NCBI GenBank assembly: GCA_003116995.1
Contig: BDSL01000057.1
Location: forward strand, 558,001-622,000
Length of the DNA: 64,000 nucleotides
Source of the DNA: Yamagishiella unicocca
Taxonomy: Eukaryota; Chlorophyta; Chlorophyceae; Chlamydomonadales; Volvocaceae
Direction: 5' to 3'
The notes below the pieces were generated by a model. It saw only the letters and a program-made list of their open reading frames with translations. It searched no databases and was not told the origin of the DNA. The position numbers and the translations under genes are program-made. Of this stretch, positions 35,417-47,074 are shown one piece after another; positions within the stretch are counted from its first letter, which is position 1, and the number at the start of each line of letters is the position of its first letter.

Positions 35417-35870
35417 GAGAATACGGGGGCCGCTGCGTCCTGGCGCGCTAACGCAATCACCCCGGAGGGCGGGGGGCGCAAGAGTCCTGGCCCTCATCCA
35501 CACGCCCCTGTCGGAGACAACGACGAACCTGCCCGCAAACACGCAGCCGTGCCGCCGCAGGCAAGCGCCCAGTCCCAAACGCAAAGCTCCTGAAGGGACC
35601 CTACCTCAGTCATCCCCAACCAAAATGCAAACACATGAATCCCGGCTCAGCACATGATACCTCCAACCCAGCCAAAACCGAACCCACCACATGCCGCCCT
35701 CGCACTAAACCCAAGCCCGAAGCATGCCGTACTTGACCCCCAAACCCACCCCAGCACATACATGCCCTACATAATTCCCGAAGCCCGCCCATCGATCCCT
35801 CACCAAGCACATTACCTTGAAAGGACTCCGTGCTGCTCCGTGATGGCCAAAGGAGAGGGGCGGCGTTCAT
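35417..35870. repeat. Diverged copy of the 31.1-31.7 kb block
   Basis: It shares the CGCAATCACCCCGGAGGGCGG region, the GCAAAGCTCCTGAAGGG region, the GCACATGATACCTCCA region and the terminal ACCTTGAAAGG with the blocks at 31145-31700, in the same order and orientation. Confidence 0.75.
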
Positions 35871-35994
35871 TTTGGCGGCGCGGATTTCAGGAATATATCG
35901 CTGTGCAAGTAGCTTGATATCAACACATTCTGATTGCAGAGATAAGTCGGGCTTCGTGGAAGTCATCTTGACCCTAAAACCCTTGCACGGCACT

Positions 35995-36340
35995 GGTAGG
36001 GAGCATGCACGAGCGCAAATCAGCCCGCAGACAGCTGATCTGGGTCACCGTACCGCGTCAAAAGTTCATTGTACATGCACACAAGTCATTCACTCATGAT
36101 CGCGACCGTGTGACGCCTATTCACTGCCCGTGCATAGCTCTATGTATGCCCCCGTCGGTACATACCGGTAGGGAGCGAGCATGCACGAGCGCCGATCAGC
36201 CCGCAGATAGCTGATCCTGGTCCCTGTACCGCGCCAAAATGCTCATTACACATGTACGCATATCGTTCACCTGTGATTGCGTGCGTGCGACGCCTATCCA
36301 CTGCCCATGCATCGCTCCATGCCTCCGTGCATATCTCCCA
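35995..36340. repeat. Tandem duplication, two copies of about 175 bp
   Basis: Copy 1 (35995-36168) and copy 2 (36169-36340) both start TAGGGAGC...ATGCACGAGCGC and share CAGCTGATC, GTACCGCG and GACGCCTATYCACTGCCC. Divergence is roughly 15 to 20 percent by eye. Confidence 0.8.
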
Positions 36341-38029
36341 AGCCGAGCTCGTCCTTAGGGGTCGGAAGTCCACCTTGGGGGAATCATTCTGTTCCATTGC
36401 ACGCTCGTTGCGATGTCCCCGAACACTTCAGGCTAGGCTGCAGCCGCCCAGTCATAGTTCCGACGCTATACCGTAGTGCGAGAATAGTTGCATGGCATGC
36501 GCTTTGGATCATGGGAGACAAAACACCACCACGAACCAGGCAAACGGCACCCAAGATGCCACAGACTAGATCCCCCCCCGGTACCCGACCATACACGTCG
36601 CAAATATAGTGCCTGCCTAGGAAGAAACGTCGTGGACTCTAGCATTGCAGTGTAAGTAACACCATGATGCATGCAGCATGGCTGTGTCAGGTATACAGCG
36701 AGTATCTAAACATCTGATGAATCCCTTGAAAGGGGAGGGGAGAGTGCGGGCTCCGATTTTACATGGCCGGAGCATCACCCACCTCCTCTGATCTGTACTT
36801 GTACACTCGGCACTACCCCCGAGCCTCACCAGCTGTGCGCACCCGCAAAGAGTTTCTGCCCCACTCAGGTGCTTCGTACGTAGAGGCACTCAGCAGCCTT
36901 CTCCTGGAGGCACATCCAAGCACTGCAGCTGAGTCTGTTACCCGCCGCCGAAACGGTGCTTAACCATGGACAACTGCCCTATGGCCGCTGCCATGGAACT
37001 CAGCCGCCGTGCAGATAGACCCGTCAATATTGACAAGAGAAACCACACGGGGCCCAGTAAGTCGTCTGTTTTCGTTGGTCTTCGCTTATAAGTTGACGTC
37101 GTCCGACTCCCATCAAGTCACGCCTTGCCATGGCCGGGGTTTTCACCCGCCAACCGCCAACTGTGGACGGGCTTGCTCTTGCAGCCAACCGCCAACGTAA
37201 ACGCGCTCTAACAGCAACCTGGTGCGGATGAGAGGCCCTCTTCAGACGGCGACCCTGGTGGCGGGGCCGTCAGCGGCCCAGACGGCACAACATTTAAGCC
37301 AGGCACTTCGCAGTATGTATAGATCCCCTCCTGTTCGGGGCCGCAATCAGGGGTCCGGGGGTGCCTGCGCCTAATAGGAAAACCGTGTGGCACGGTGTCC
37401 ATCTCGGTGCCTCTCTCTTTCCCAAGCCCCCAAAGCACGAAACGCCAAATTCTCCTGGCTTCCCCCCTCGAAGCAAAAGAGTGCACGCACCCTCCGAATG
37501 CATGGGCTTGCGTGCCTGGCCGTAACGAGCCAGCAAATCAATGACCGCAATTTCACCTGGGAAAAAACACATACACATCTGCCGGAAGCGCTGGCTGGGA
37601 GACCCCACCCCACCAATCCCGGCCCTTCTCTTCCTACTCCGCCGCCACTCGCACCCTATAACGGCAATTGCGGCACAGCAAGCAAAATATGCCCATCGTC
37701 GCAGGTGCGTCCCATCCTGAAATACTGCAAGCAGAGGAGAAGAGGAAAAGTGGGATGTTCGCACCGCGCAGTTGTACGACGCCTCTGCGGCGAGCCGAAG
37801 GCCAGGTCAGGCGCAGGAGCCCCGGGGCTTTATAACAAGCAGGACTGGTGGTTGCGCCAGCCAAGCCGCGCGTGCCTCGCAACCCAGGGCCGAGCAGCGC
37901 CTTTCAAACCAGGCCGTTCATCCAAGACCTGGTAAGTCGCTCCTTCCTTCTTCGTCCTCCCTCCTTCCGCCACCCGTCGCCAACTTATAAGTAATCCTTG
38001 TCACGTGTCGTGAGTCTGTGTTTCCCTCT

Positions 38030-41000
38030 TCACTTGATGTCCACGATCTTGATGACCGACGCGTTTCCGATGCGATGCAGAGCCACGATCGAGTCGCCCT
38101 TGGCGCAGTAGCGCATGCGTTTGGCATGCTCAATGGCCGCCGCCAGGATCTCGTCCGTAGTGTCGCTGTCGGTGGCCCGGGCGCTACCCTCCGCCAGCAC
38201 CGGAATGAGGCCGCGGGTGACCAGGCACTGCCGGGCCGGTGCCTCGCCACTGCAGGTCCAGGTGAGGCTGTCTGCGCGGGGCGAAGGAAGGCAACGAAAG
38301 GCGTGGAAAAGCGCGGGCGGTGTGCTCGGGGGCACGGCGGGCTGTGGGGATGGTAACAAGCCCGTAGTTGTCCTTCCCATTTCCCATAAGCCTAGTGTCC
38401 AGCCCAGCTGCAGTAGTCCGGGCCCGCCTCCAGACGGTACCTTCCGGAACTGGAATACCATCAGACCCAGCGGCCAGGCAAACCGACCCGTCGACCTACC
38501 CGTTGTAAGCACCGGCACGGCTACCGTCAGCACTGGCACCAGCGGGCGGTACTTGGCCACCAGGCGGGCAGTGGAGCCCTCGCGGGTTAGCACCACGATC
38601 AGGGAGGCGTGCACCTGGGGAAGTTATGGCGGAGGAGGTATGGGTAATGCGGGTCGGTGGGGCGTGGCGGGTCCTGGTGTTGGGGTTGAGGCTAAACCCT
38701 TAGGTCGGAACTTAGCAAATAAGTAATTCTCCCGGATGGCGGGGCGCTGATACTCGAAGCGGTGGTATTTAAAGCGGTGGAATTCACAACACAGAGGAGG
38801 GTAAGGAATGAACTCGCCTGCTGGGCTTCCCCGCGGTCCCCCAAGACTTGTTCTGTGGCCCACACACAACCGCGAGTCGGTACTTTCTGGTAACCACCCC
38901 TCCTGCACGTTCCCTTCCCAGCCGGCCCCCTTCACTGCCCACCTTGTGGGCGGTGCGGACGGCCGACGACGCCAGCGACTCGAGCGGGCTCATGGGCATG
39001 GGCGCCTGCTTGAGAATGTTCTTGAACATAGCGTAGTAATCCAGGGAGGCCTCGGCCTCGCGGCAGATCTTAGTCATCACCTTGACCGCCTCGACCGGGA
39101 AGTTGCCCGCCGCGGTCTCGCCGGAGAGCATGACGCAGTCAGTGCCGTCCAGCACGGCGTTGGCCACGTCGGTGGCCTCGGCGCGGGTGGGACGGGGGTT
39201 CTTGATCATCGACTCGAGCATCTGCGTAGCGGTGATGACCGGCTTGCCTGCGGGGCGGGGAATGGGGGGTGGGGGCGGCAAGGACGGGGCGACGACGGGT
39301 AAGTGGGCACTAACGAGATGATAGGCCCTTCGACGGCCTTACGTGTTTGGGAAGCCGCCAGGCCAAGCGGGGGCTCCTCCTGGTCGCTAGTGCGTACCAC
39401 TCGACCAGTTGTGCGATGCGGCAATTCCTACAGCCCCAAACTCCAACCCCAACTCCAGCTCCAATCCCTACATACGCACACCGTGCCGCCGTGTTCCCCC
39501 GAGACGTACCTGCGTAGTTGCACTTCTGGATCATCATCTTCTGCGCTAGAAAGATCTTCTCAGTCGGGATCTCCATGCCCAGATCTCCGCGAGCCACCAT
39601 GACCGAGTCCGTCTTCAGCAGGATGTTGTCGAAATTCTGAATGCCCTCCTGGTTCTCTACCTTGGAAATGATCTTGATGAACCGGCCGCGCTCACCGAGC
39701 ACCTGATAATCGAACCAGAATAAGGCCACAACAATACGGGAAGAGATAAGGGGGGCGCAGCAGTTCGTTCCAGTACCTGTTTTCTCCATGAGACCTTCCC
39801 GGCCCTTGTCGCACCGGGTTCATTTCTCTCACCTGGCGAATGTTGTCAATGTCAGAGCCCTTGCGCACGAACGACGCGGCGATGAAGTCGATGTCGTTCG
39901 GGATGGCCCACTGGATAATGTCATCCACATCCTTGTCCGTCAGGGTGGGAAGGTCCACAACCACCCCAGGCAGGTTGACGTTCTTGCGCTCGCTGCGGGA
40001 GCCAGCAGCAGGGGGCAGCGGCAGGGGCGAGAAGGACGCGATAAGGGCGCAAGCGTTGGGGACGACCGTACACAACTGCTGTCTTATTGGCGGACTAGTG
40101 GTGGTAGTGGTGGCGGTGATGGTGGACATGGCGGTTAGTACTGATCGCAGCAGCCTTGGTGGTGGTGGTGGACATGGCGGTTAGCACTGATGGCAGCAGC
40201 CACGGCGTCCGGTTTGACGTGGGGGTATCCTGAAAACACGCACCACGACCAGCAGCAACTCCTCGCGCCTCCCCCAGTCCGCCCTGCACGCAAGGCAGCC
40301 AGCCACCTTGCTGCTGCCGCCCATTCCCCAAATGAGACCGAACCCACGCCCGGCTTATCCTAGCCGCCTGCCATCAGCTCCCTCCTCTCCCTGCAGCCGA
40401 CAAGGCCGCTGCTGTGCCCGAGGAAGCCCCTGCTCCCAGATACCTCCTCAGCGCGGCAAGATGGCCCCGCCCCGCCCCAGCCTCAGCGTGCCCCGCGGCC
40501 CCTCGTCGCTCAGCTGGCACTACGTCGCCAACCTGCTGCCCTACGCATCTCACGCCGCAGTCTCCCCGCGCAAGCCAAACGCGTGGAGGCGTCGCGCCGC
40601 GCCGCGGGCGAGTGACATGCGAACACACTCCAGGGTCCCTCCCGACTGCTTCCGTCCCCGCCGACGCTCCCGGCGTTCTCCCAGCTCACGGGAATGCGCA
40701 CCACTACCCATGTAAACAGACTCCCCTGCGACGGCGTCGGTCTTGGCCCCGGTGCCTATCGAATTGGTCAATCGCGCTTCAGCCGGCGGCCCGGCTCAAG
40801 CCCGATCAGCTGCGTCACCACCAACCCCACAGGCAGCCGCCAACCAGCCAACATACACGCCGTGTGTATGCCAGATTAGCCCAGGCTGCAACCCAACTGC
40901 GCCCGGACCCGGCACTCCCCCGCCAGCTGCGATGCCATGCGGACAATCAGACCGCAGCCCGCAGTCCGGACTCTCAGTACCCGGGGCTGCGGCGGGGCTG

Positions 41001-43107
41001 GTGCTGCGGTGCCACCAATAACATATACATCCCACCGCAGAGTCCCCACGCCACAACACCACAGGCTGCAGGTCCTAGAGGCAATGATAACAAGGACGGC
41101 AGGCCCGAGCGGCAATGCTGAATGCAACCGCCGGCCTCCCACCTCCCGGAGCCGGCCGCATGTCGTAACCAGATCTCACTGACCCAGCCAGCACCGGGGA
41201 GCACAACGGCGATGGTGGGCACCGCGCGCCAAATTCCGAGCTCCGAGACCAGGTTTCGATCACCCGCCCTGTCCTACAGTGGAACCAGCTGCGGCCGCCA
41301 ACGTTGCCTGCCTCCCTTCCATTTTACCCCCTTCCCTCCCAATCAGGAGGGCAGCTCTACTCACCCCAGCATAGCAGTGTTCATGCAGCGAGCACGGACG
41401 GTGCCGGCGGCGGGGTCGGTAGACACCACCTCCTGCGGGCCGGGCGAGGTAATGGCAGGTTCAGCGGAGAGGAGCGGGCGGGTTAGTGGCGCGCCCTGGG
41501 CGGAAAGGCAGATACAACGGACTAACGTGTTCACTATTGGAGGCAAGGCATAGTAGTGTGAGCCAGCCGTAGATAACCCGTGGCATTGTGGTGGTTTGCG
41601 GCGGCTGGAGAATGCGAACGCGAACTGAGGTATGGGATGGTAATGGTGGGGAGGGCATAGTGCTGCTGCGGCAGCGGCGGCACATGTGGCAGAGCACCGA
41701 CGCCCTCGGCCAACCCGCCTCACCCGTGTGTCATATGACTATGTCTAGCTGTGTCTCTTCACCACAAACTCATGCTTCGCCACGGCGGGACCCACGGCAC
41801 AAGTCTCCAGCCACCAACTGCCTCTACCCAAACCCACTACCCATATCTACAGCCGCCAGCACCCTGGCTCGCACACACGCGGACGTCAGGTCCTAACAAC
41901 CTTGTTTGTAGCTATCTGCCTCTACAACTGCCCGCTGCGCTCTGCCTCACCGAGTCACACTGCTCCTCGGACATACAGAAGCCGCGCCGCCCCTGGGCCC
42001 CCATTTCTTCACATTGCATGCAGGCCCCCCATTCCTTCCCAAACCATGCTGGCCCCCCAGTACCGGCACCAGCACCGCAACCCACCAGGACGATGCTGCC
42101 GTCGGCGCACAGAATCTGTGAGCCGGGCTTGACGTCTTGGGCCAGCTTCTTGTAGCTGTCAATCGAGGGGGAGGAGGGGCTTAGGGTTTGCATATGGCAC
42201 GGCCTTATAGGTGTGTAGGACCACCCAGTATGGCAGGCATAGGACCACCCACGCACAGCAAAAGAGAGTTTGGGGTAAGGGACACCAGCATGAGGGCCTA
42301 AACGGCGGCTTCGAGACAGAAAGGATTTCGGGAAAGATAAGGGGAAAGCGCGAACGACGGCAAGCCACCGAAACACCCGCCAAAGCCCCAGCCTCCGCAC
42401 CGCCTTGCTCCGGCATGCCACTGACCCCGCCATCCCAACACGATAAGACCCACACCTCATGGCGATGGTCTTCTCATCACCATCCTGGGCGTAGTCGGTT
42501 GTAATGGTGACCTCGTGGCCGGCGGTAAGCTGGACGGGCTTGCCGTCCTTGAGCGTGCCAGTGCGGATCTCAGGGCCCTGCGCGTAGCATGCGCTCAATT
42601 GAACATGATATGATAGGACAGCGACTTGTGCTTAAACGATGTAACTGTCCGGCAGTGTACCTTGGTGTCCAGCATGGCCGCGCACATGACCTTCGTGTTG
42701 CCCATAGCTATGCGCAGATTGTCCAGCGTCTCCTGAAATTAAAACAAATAGCGGAAGGATGTAAGTACAGCGCAAAGGATTTGGCGGCAGGCCCTACCTG
42801 CGCCTAACGCTCACGCCCAACGCCCGCCGCCCCGGCGCGGAACACACCTGGTGATAGTCGTGCGAGCCATGCGAGAAATTGAAGCGCGCAACGCTCATGC
42901 CAGCACGCAGAAGCTCCTCCAGAACCTCGACGCTACGCGACTTGGGCCCCAGCGTGCAGACCACCTGAACGCGCGACAGCCATCTCTCAAGGCGGATTCC
43001 ACACGTGCGCGTTCGCACCAAAGAATTCGCCCAATTGGACGCGCCTTAGTCTTGCAAATGTTGGACGGAGTGCCCGCCAACACCGTCTCAAGGCCCAGAG
43101 ACACCAT
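38030..43107 (-). CDS. PYK: Pyruvate kinase, complete (508 residues, 11 exons)
   Basis: It transfers phosphate from phosphoenolpyruvate to ADP, the last step of glycolysis. Minus-strand exons: 43107-43045, 42964-42848, 42732-42661, 42577-42456, 42155-42086, 41432-41365, 39992-39833, 39702-39510, 39247-38943, 38614-38500, 38271-38030 (TGA); all phases agree. Landmarks are [34 protein letters not shown], the B-domain [33 protein letters not shown] (catalytic Lys), [57 protein letters not shown] and a C-domain ending [11 protein letters not shown]. Length and the absence of a presequence fit a cytosolic enzyme. The first intron (42965-43044) has a GC donor, AAG|GCGCGT; this join alone restores KTK|VVCTLGP. 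The 1372-base intron 39993-41364 holds nothing I recognise. Confidence 0.97.
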
Positions 43108-43930
43108 TTTCGCTTCGCAGCCGCAACAAGTCAGCTCCTAAAGGGTCGGCAGCAGCACGATTAGCTGCGCGGTACAATTGAAAGAGTCCAAGCAACGCTC
43201 ACTTGTATGGCGTAGTTTGGATTAAGTTGATATGCGTCCGCACTCCTTGAGATGAGGGCTTAACGCCCTAGTCGTACATTCGCTTTTTTGCGCCGCATTC
43301 ACTTATGTGTTGCCGTTACATCACTGTTTAGATATGAATGCACTTGTTGTTATTGTTAGAACCATTTTGAGACGGCACGAAACCTTCTAACAACCTGAAC
43401 CCTTTCGCCTGCATGTGCATGCCCCTTCAATCGCAATGCCATTTCATGAAGGGAAATCAAACGATATACTGCGCTGCGTAAGTTCACGGACTGTGGTTGC
43501 TGCTGTATCGATGACGTGATCACAACAACCCGAGCTGAGCCGGGTCACGTCTCGCGTGTGTGCCGCAGGTTTCGGTGGACTCGGATGGACGGGGGCGAGG
43601 CGGTATTAAGAACGAGGATTTAAGGCCTTCTCTGTGTATAACTGCGTTTTCCGCTGGGAGTATTACAAGAGCGTAGTTGTGCACGAGCGGGGGAAGGCGG
43701 AGAACGCTGTCGCACGCGTATCAATTAAGGCCCAGATCAAGATTAAGGATCTTGCAAAGCTTCATGTCCGTATGAATTACACTATATTAAAGGGCGTCCA
43801 ATACGTCCGAAACACAAAAGATAAGAACACCACGTGCGGCTAGTGTATCAAGAAACGTGTGTGTATGCCTCTTCTTATGGAGTTGTATGGTTGGGCTTCC
43901 CGGTTATGAACAACGGCGTAAGCCCTGTCC
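43108..43930. promoter_or_regulatory. Pyruvate kinase upstream region and TLC gene 3'UTR
   Basis: Both flanking genes are on the minus strand, so this 823-base gap should hold the pyruvate kinase promoter and 5'UTR and the TLC 3'UTR. A minus-strand TGTAA lies at 43777-43781. The small + frame at 43634-43843 has no support. Confidence 0.5.
43777..43781 (-). terminator. Candidate TGTAA polyadenylation signal of the TLC gene
   Basis: TTACA on the + strand is TGTAA on the minus strand, about 150 bases after the TAG at 43931-43933. This is a typical distance for a short algal 3'UTR. Confidence 0.6.
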
Positions 43931-46288
43931 CTACTCGTCCTTATGCGACCCAACCTCCTCGCCCTTCTTGCCCTTCACCAGCACCGCCATAGCCGCAACG
44001 AGCATCTTGTAGAACCAGAAGGTGTTGAGGCCGTTCGTCACCACCGCAACAACGCAGTAGCCCACAGTCGCCCCAAGAGGGAAGGGCGACTGAGGACGAA
44101 GCTGCTCCCTCACCACGTCGTTGACCAAATAGTACGACATGATGTAGCCCCAAACGATACGGCAACCGCAGAATGCAGCGATCATCATTAACCCATTCAC
44201 AACATACAGAACGTGGTTGGCCATGCCCGCCTTATACATGAACCACCTGCAGCCGGCAGCACGTGTGATCGGGTCAATCATCAGAGGGCTGCTGCCCCGC
44301 ACGCCTCAGTAACTAGCCAAGTGTGCCTTACCTGGTATGCACGAAGGGTGTGCTGATCTCCCACATGAGGAAGGCAGCGCCTGCGAATTGGGTGCGGAGT
44401 CGGGTTTCAGTTACAGCACAACCTAGCTGGCATCTGACGTTGGGATTGCATCTTCCGCCTTCCAATGTCCTATGATTGAAGGCTGCTTCAGCTGCACGGA
44501 GGCCCCACACGCTGATGCAAGCATGCAACAGTCCGGTAGCGCAGGGACCGATTGGCACGTCACAGACTAGCAATCGCGTAGTAGGCTGGCGATGCCCCAA
44601 CAACGCAATGCCCGTGCGTGCCACGCAACCTCAGGCAAACGTGCTCTGGCTACCGGCTACGAAATACAGGCAGAGCCCTACGATGTGCGAGCCCCACGTT
44701 TTCCTCATCGGTTGTACTCCTCTCTATGTGCCGACCCACGTTTTTTCCTAGCCCCACGGAGCATCGGGTAACGGCACGTCTGAGTCCGAGGACATCCCCT
44801 TGTGCGCATGGGACAAAATAGGTCTTTTTAAAACCACCGGAAGCCGCTAGGTGCCCCGGGCACAAATACAATTGACCGTGGAAGCTACCCGTTCGTTACC
44901 GCGCCACCCGTACCGTGGTAATGCAGGAACCCTGTCGCTGCTCCGAACGTGTAGGCAATATGGCAGGATAGCGCGTGGATTGTGTAGAGCGGCCCCTCAA
45001 GCGCAAACCGCAGGGCGCACATGACGAGGTCATGGAGGAAGTAGCCGGCGCTTATGTAGCACACAGCATAGGATAAATTCGTGGACGTATAGACGCGGTC
45101 GTTACGAAACCGCGCGTCCAAGAGCAAAAGCAAGCCAAGAGGTACCTGTGGGTAAGCGGGATGCGGTTGTGAAGCCGTTACCAGGTGTGGCATCAAAGGC
45201 GCCTCAAGAGCTGGTGCAGCAGGTGGCTCTGCATCAAGGGCTAACCGTTTCCTTGTAAACGGCTTTACACTGCAACCGACTTTCCACAGCCAACAGCGGC
45301 GTCCGCGAAGCCTGACCGCGAGGTGGTACGACATGAGGTATGTCGAGAGCAGCATACGAAAGGGAGGACCACGGCGTGTGCATGCCCCCCCCCTTAGTAA
45401 GGCCCGGAAGAATGAAGGTACAGCCCGTTGGTGAATGGCGGCAGTAGATGAGATCCAACAAACTCGAGGACGAAGAACCCAATGGTTCCATGCAAGCAGG
45501 CACATACGAATGGCACTGCAGTGAAGGTTTTCAGTCCTACTCCATTGAAAGGCAAGTAAGAGGGGAACCAAATCCCCAACACCGGGTGAGAAGTGAGACA
45601 GCGGGAGAGGGCTGGCCCAGGGACGCCGTTGAAGCCGGAGTACTTGGATAGAATATGCCGACCGGGCGTTTCAAGCCATCGTACCTCTTCAAACCGTGGA
45701 TGTTGATTCAGGGGTCACGCACGGCGACAGGGCCGAGGCACCCATGCGAGAGGTATGTCAACAGTGCGGCCGTGCCGAGTCAACCGATACCCTAGCTTCC
45801 AAAACATTTAACACCCACATGAGCCCATATTTTATCCGCACCTGAATGCCATTGTGGATTGAGCCCACGATACGGGCAATTGCTTGTGTAGCCGTCCCGC
45901 TGGCCTTGCGCAGCTGCGCTTTTGCATCAGCCTTTGCGGTTGCAGGCTGCCGAAGCACCTTGACCAGAAGCGGTTTTAGGAGCTTTAGCATTACCAGCTC
46001 AACAAGCCAGAAAATGAGACCTGCATCGAAGGCGTAATCCCGACAATTTGCTCCGAGAAGACGCTGTTTACCAGTCAAGACTACGCACACCATGTGCATA
46101 TAGTATATAGATCAGAGGTTACCGGAACAAATTATAGCTGAGTCCTCACCAATTGCAATTATGGCAACGTAAGCCCTTGCGAACGAGCCTGGTGCTGCCA
46201 CCTTATCAAGGATTGGAGAAGTCGCCGCTGATAAGCCGCCAACGAAGCTATCCAGTTCATCGTGGACACTACGCAGCAGCATGTCCAT
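43931..46288 (-). CDS. TLC-domain (TRAM/LAG1/CLN8) multi-pass membrane protein
   Basis: Supported minus-strand exons: 46288-46150, 46020-45842, about 45684 to about 45400, 45145-44914, 44380-44332, 44246-43931 (TAG). The start MDMLLRSVHDELDSF precedes a first helix (AIIAIGLIFWLVELV). A TLC-like core follows: AVPFVCACLHGTIGFFVLE, then YISAGYFLHDLVMCALRF, then HALSCHIAYTFGAATG, AAFLMWEISTPFVHTRW and NHVLYVVNGLMMIAAFCG, ending in a last helix and a charged tail KGKKGEEVGSHKDE. The STPFV-RW motif and the order of helices match plant and animal TLCD4/TMEM56-like proteins, which act in lipid handling of internal or plasma membranes; substrate is unknown. The donor of exon 3 and the join across 45146-45400 are not resolved, so about 20-60 residues of one loop are uncertain. 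It is divergent from the receptor cyclase at 47075. Confidence 0.85.
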
Positions 46289-47074
46289 GGTGCACCAACC
46301 GCAGCAACGGACGTTAAAGGTGTGCACAATGCAAGCGTTATTAGGAAGTACTGAAAGATTTCGGATCTACTCTATGTCAGAAATCGACGCTGCGGAATGT
46401 GTACAATGGTTGGGAAATTTCCACATTCAAATCCCCACTTGGTCAACGCTCGTCCATGCACACTACACCCATCTATACGTCCCTAATGCAGCAAAAGTAG
46501 GCGTGTTAGATTGGTGTCATGGTTTCTTTCCAAATTGGTGACCCCTGTATGCACACGATGACAGCTCTAGTGGGTGCATCTATCGGAAGCTGGCAGGCTT
46601 GCCAAGGCTGCGCTCTGATATCGAGATTTAGTATCATCACACATGGCATGCTAAACCCTTCGGATTTGTAGGAACGTCCCAGCTGCGCTTCGATGTGCAC
46701 CAGACACGGCCCTACTGTGTAAGGGGCAACTACGTATGTATATATCCGCTTCCAAGCATCACAGTTAACCACTGGTAGCCCAGTCCCAGGAGCATCCGTA
46801 ACGTGTACTGCTTATGTACGGCGATCGTAGCTGGTAGCCCGCCTTGAGAGCTGGCAGGGCCGTGCAGTTCACTTCCAATTACCAGAACTCCCGTATCATA
46901 TTATGCTTGTGTTGCTTGTATAGTTTGACGGTACCGCCGTTGTTCCAGCCCCTTATCGGGGAAGCGGCTAAGAAGTGATGAGCCCCTGCGGCGCATACTT
47001 TACAGATACAGGAATGATTTAGATGAGCACTGAACCTCCTCTCAGCGCGAGAGGGGCGGGCGCGCTTCTGAAGC
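46289..47074. promoter_or_regulatory. Shared divergent promoter region, TLC gene (-) and receptor cyclase (+)
   Basis: The 786 bases between the two predicted ATGs must include both promoters and leaders. I see no strong TATA box or other element I can name, and no supported open frame. Confidence 0.5.

Larger units (their letters stand above)
28253..38029. other. Gene-poor accessory region with duplicated modules
   Basis: 9.8 kb between the zinc-type gene and pyruvate kinase. Base composition is more AT-rich than in the genes, especially 28.3-29.4 and 31.7-35.1 kb. It contains three diverged exon/intron-like modules, a pair of larger repeated blocks, a 175-bp tandem duplication and short G-rich repeats (33565-33710), listed separately. 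Open frames such as 28957-29682, 34664-35050 and 36763-36963 have no recognisable domain. I could not assemble a credible gene; decayed transposon or gene-family debris is the most likely content. Confidence 0.55.
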
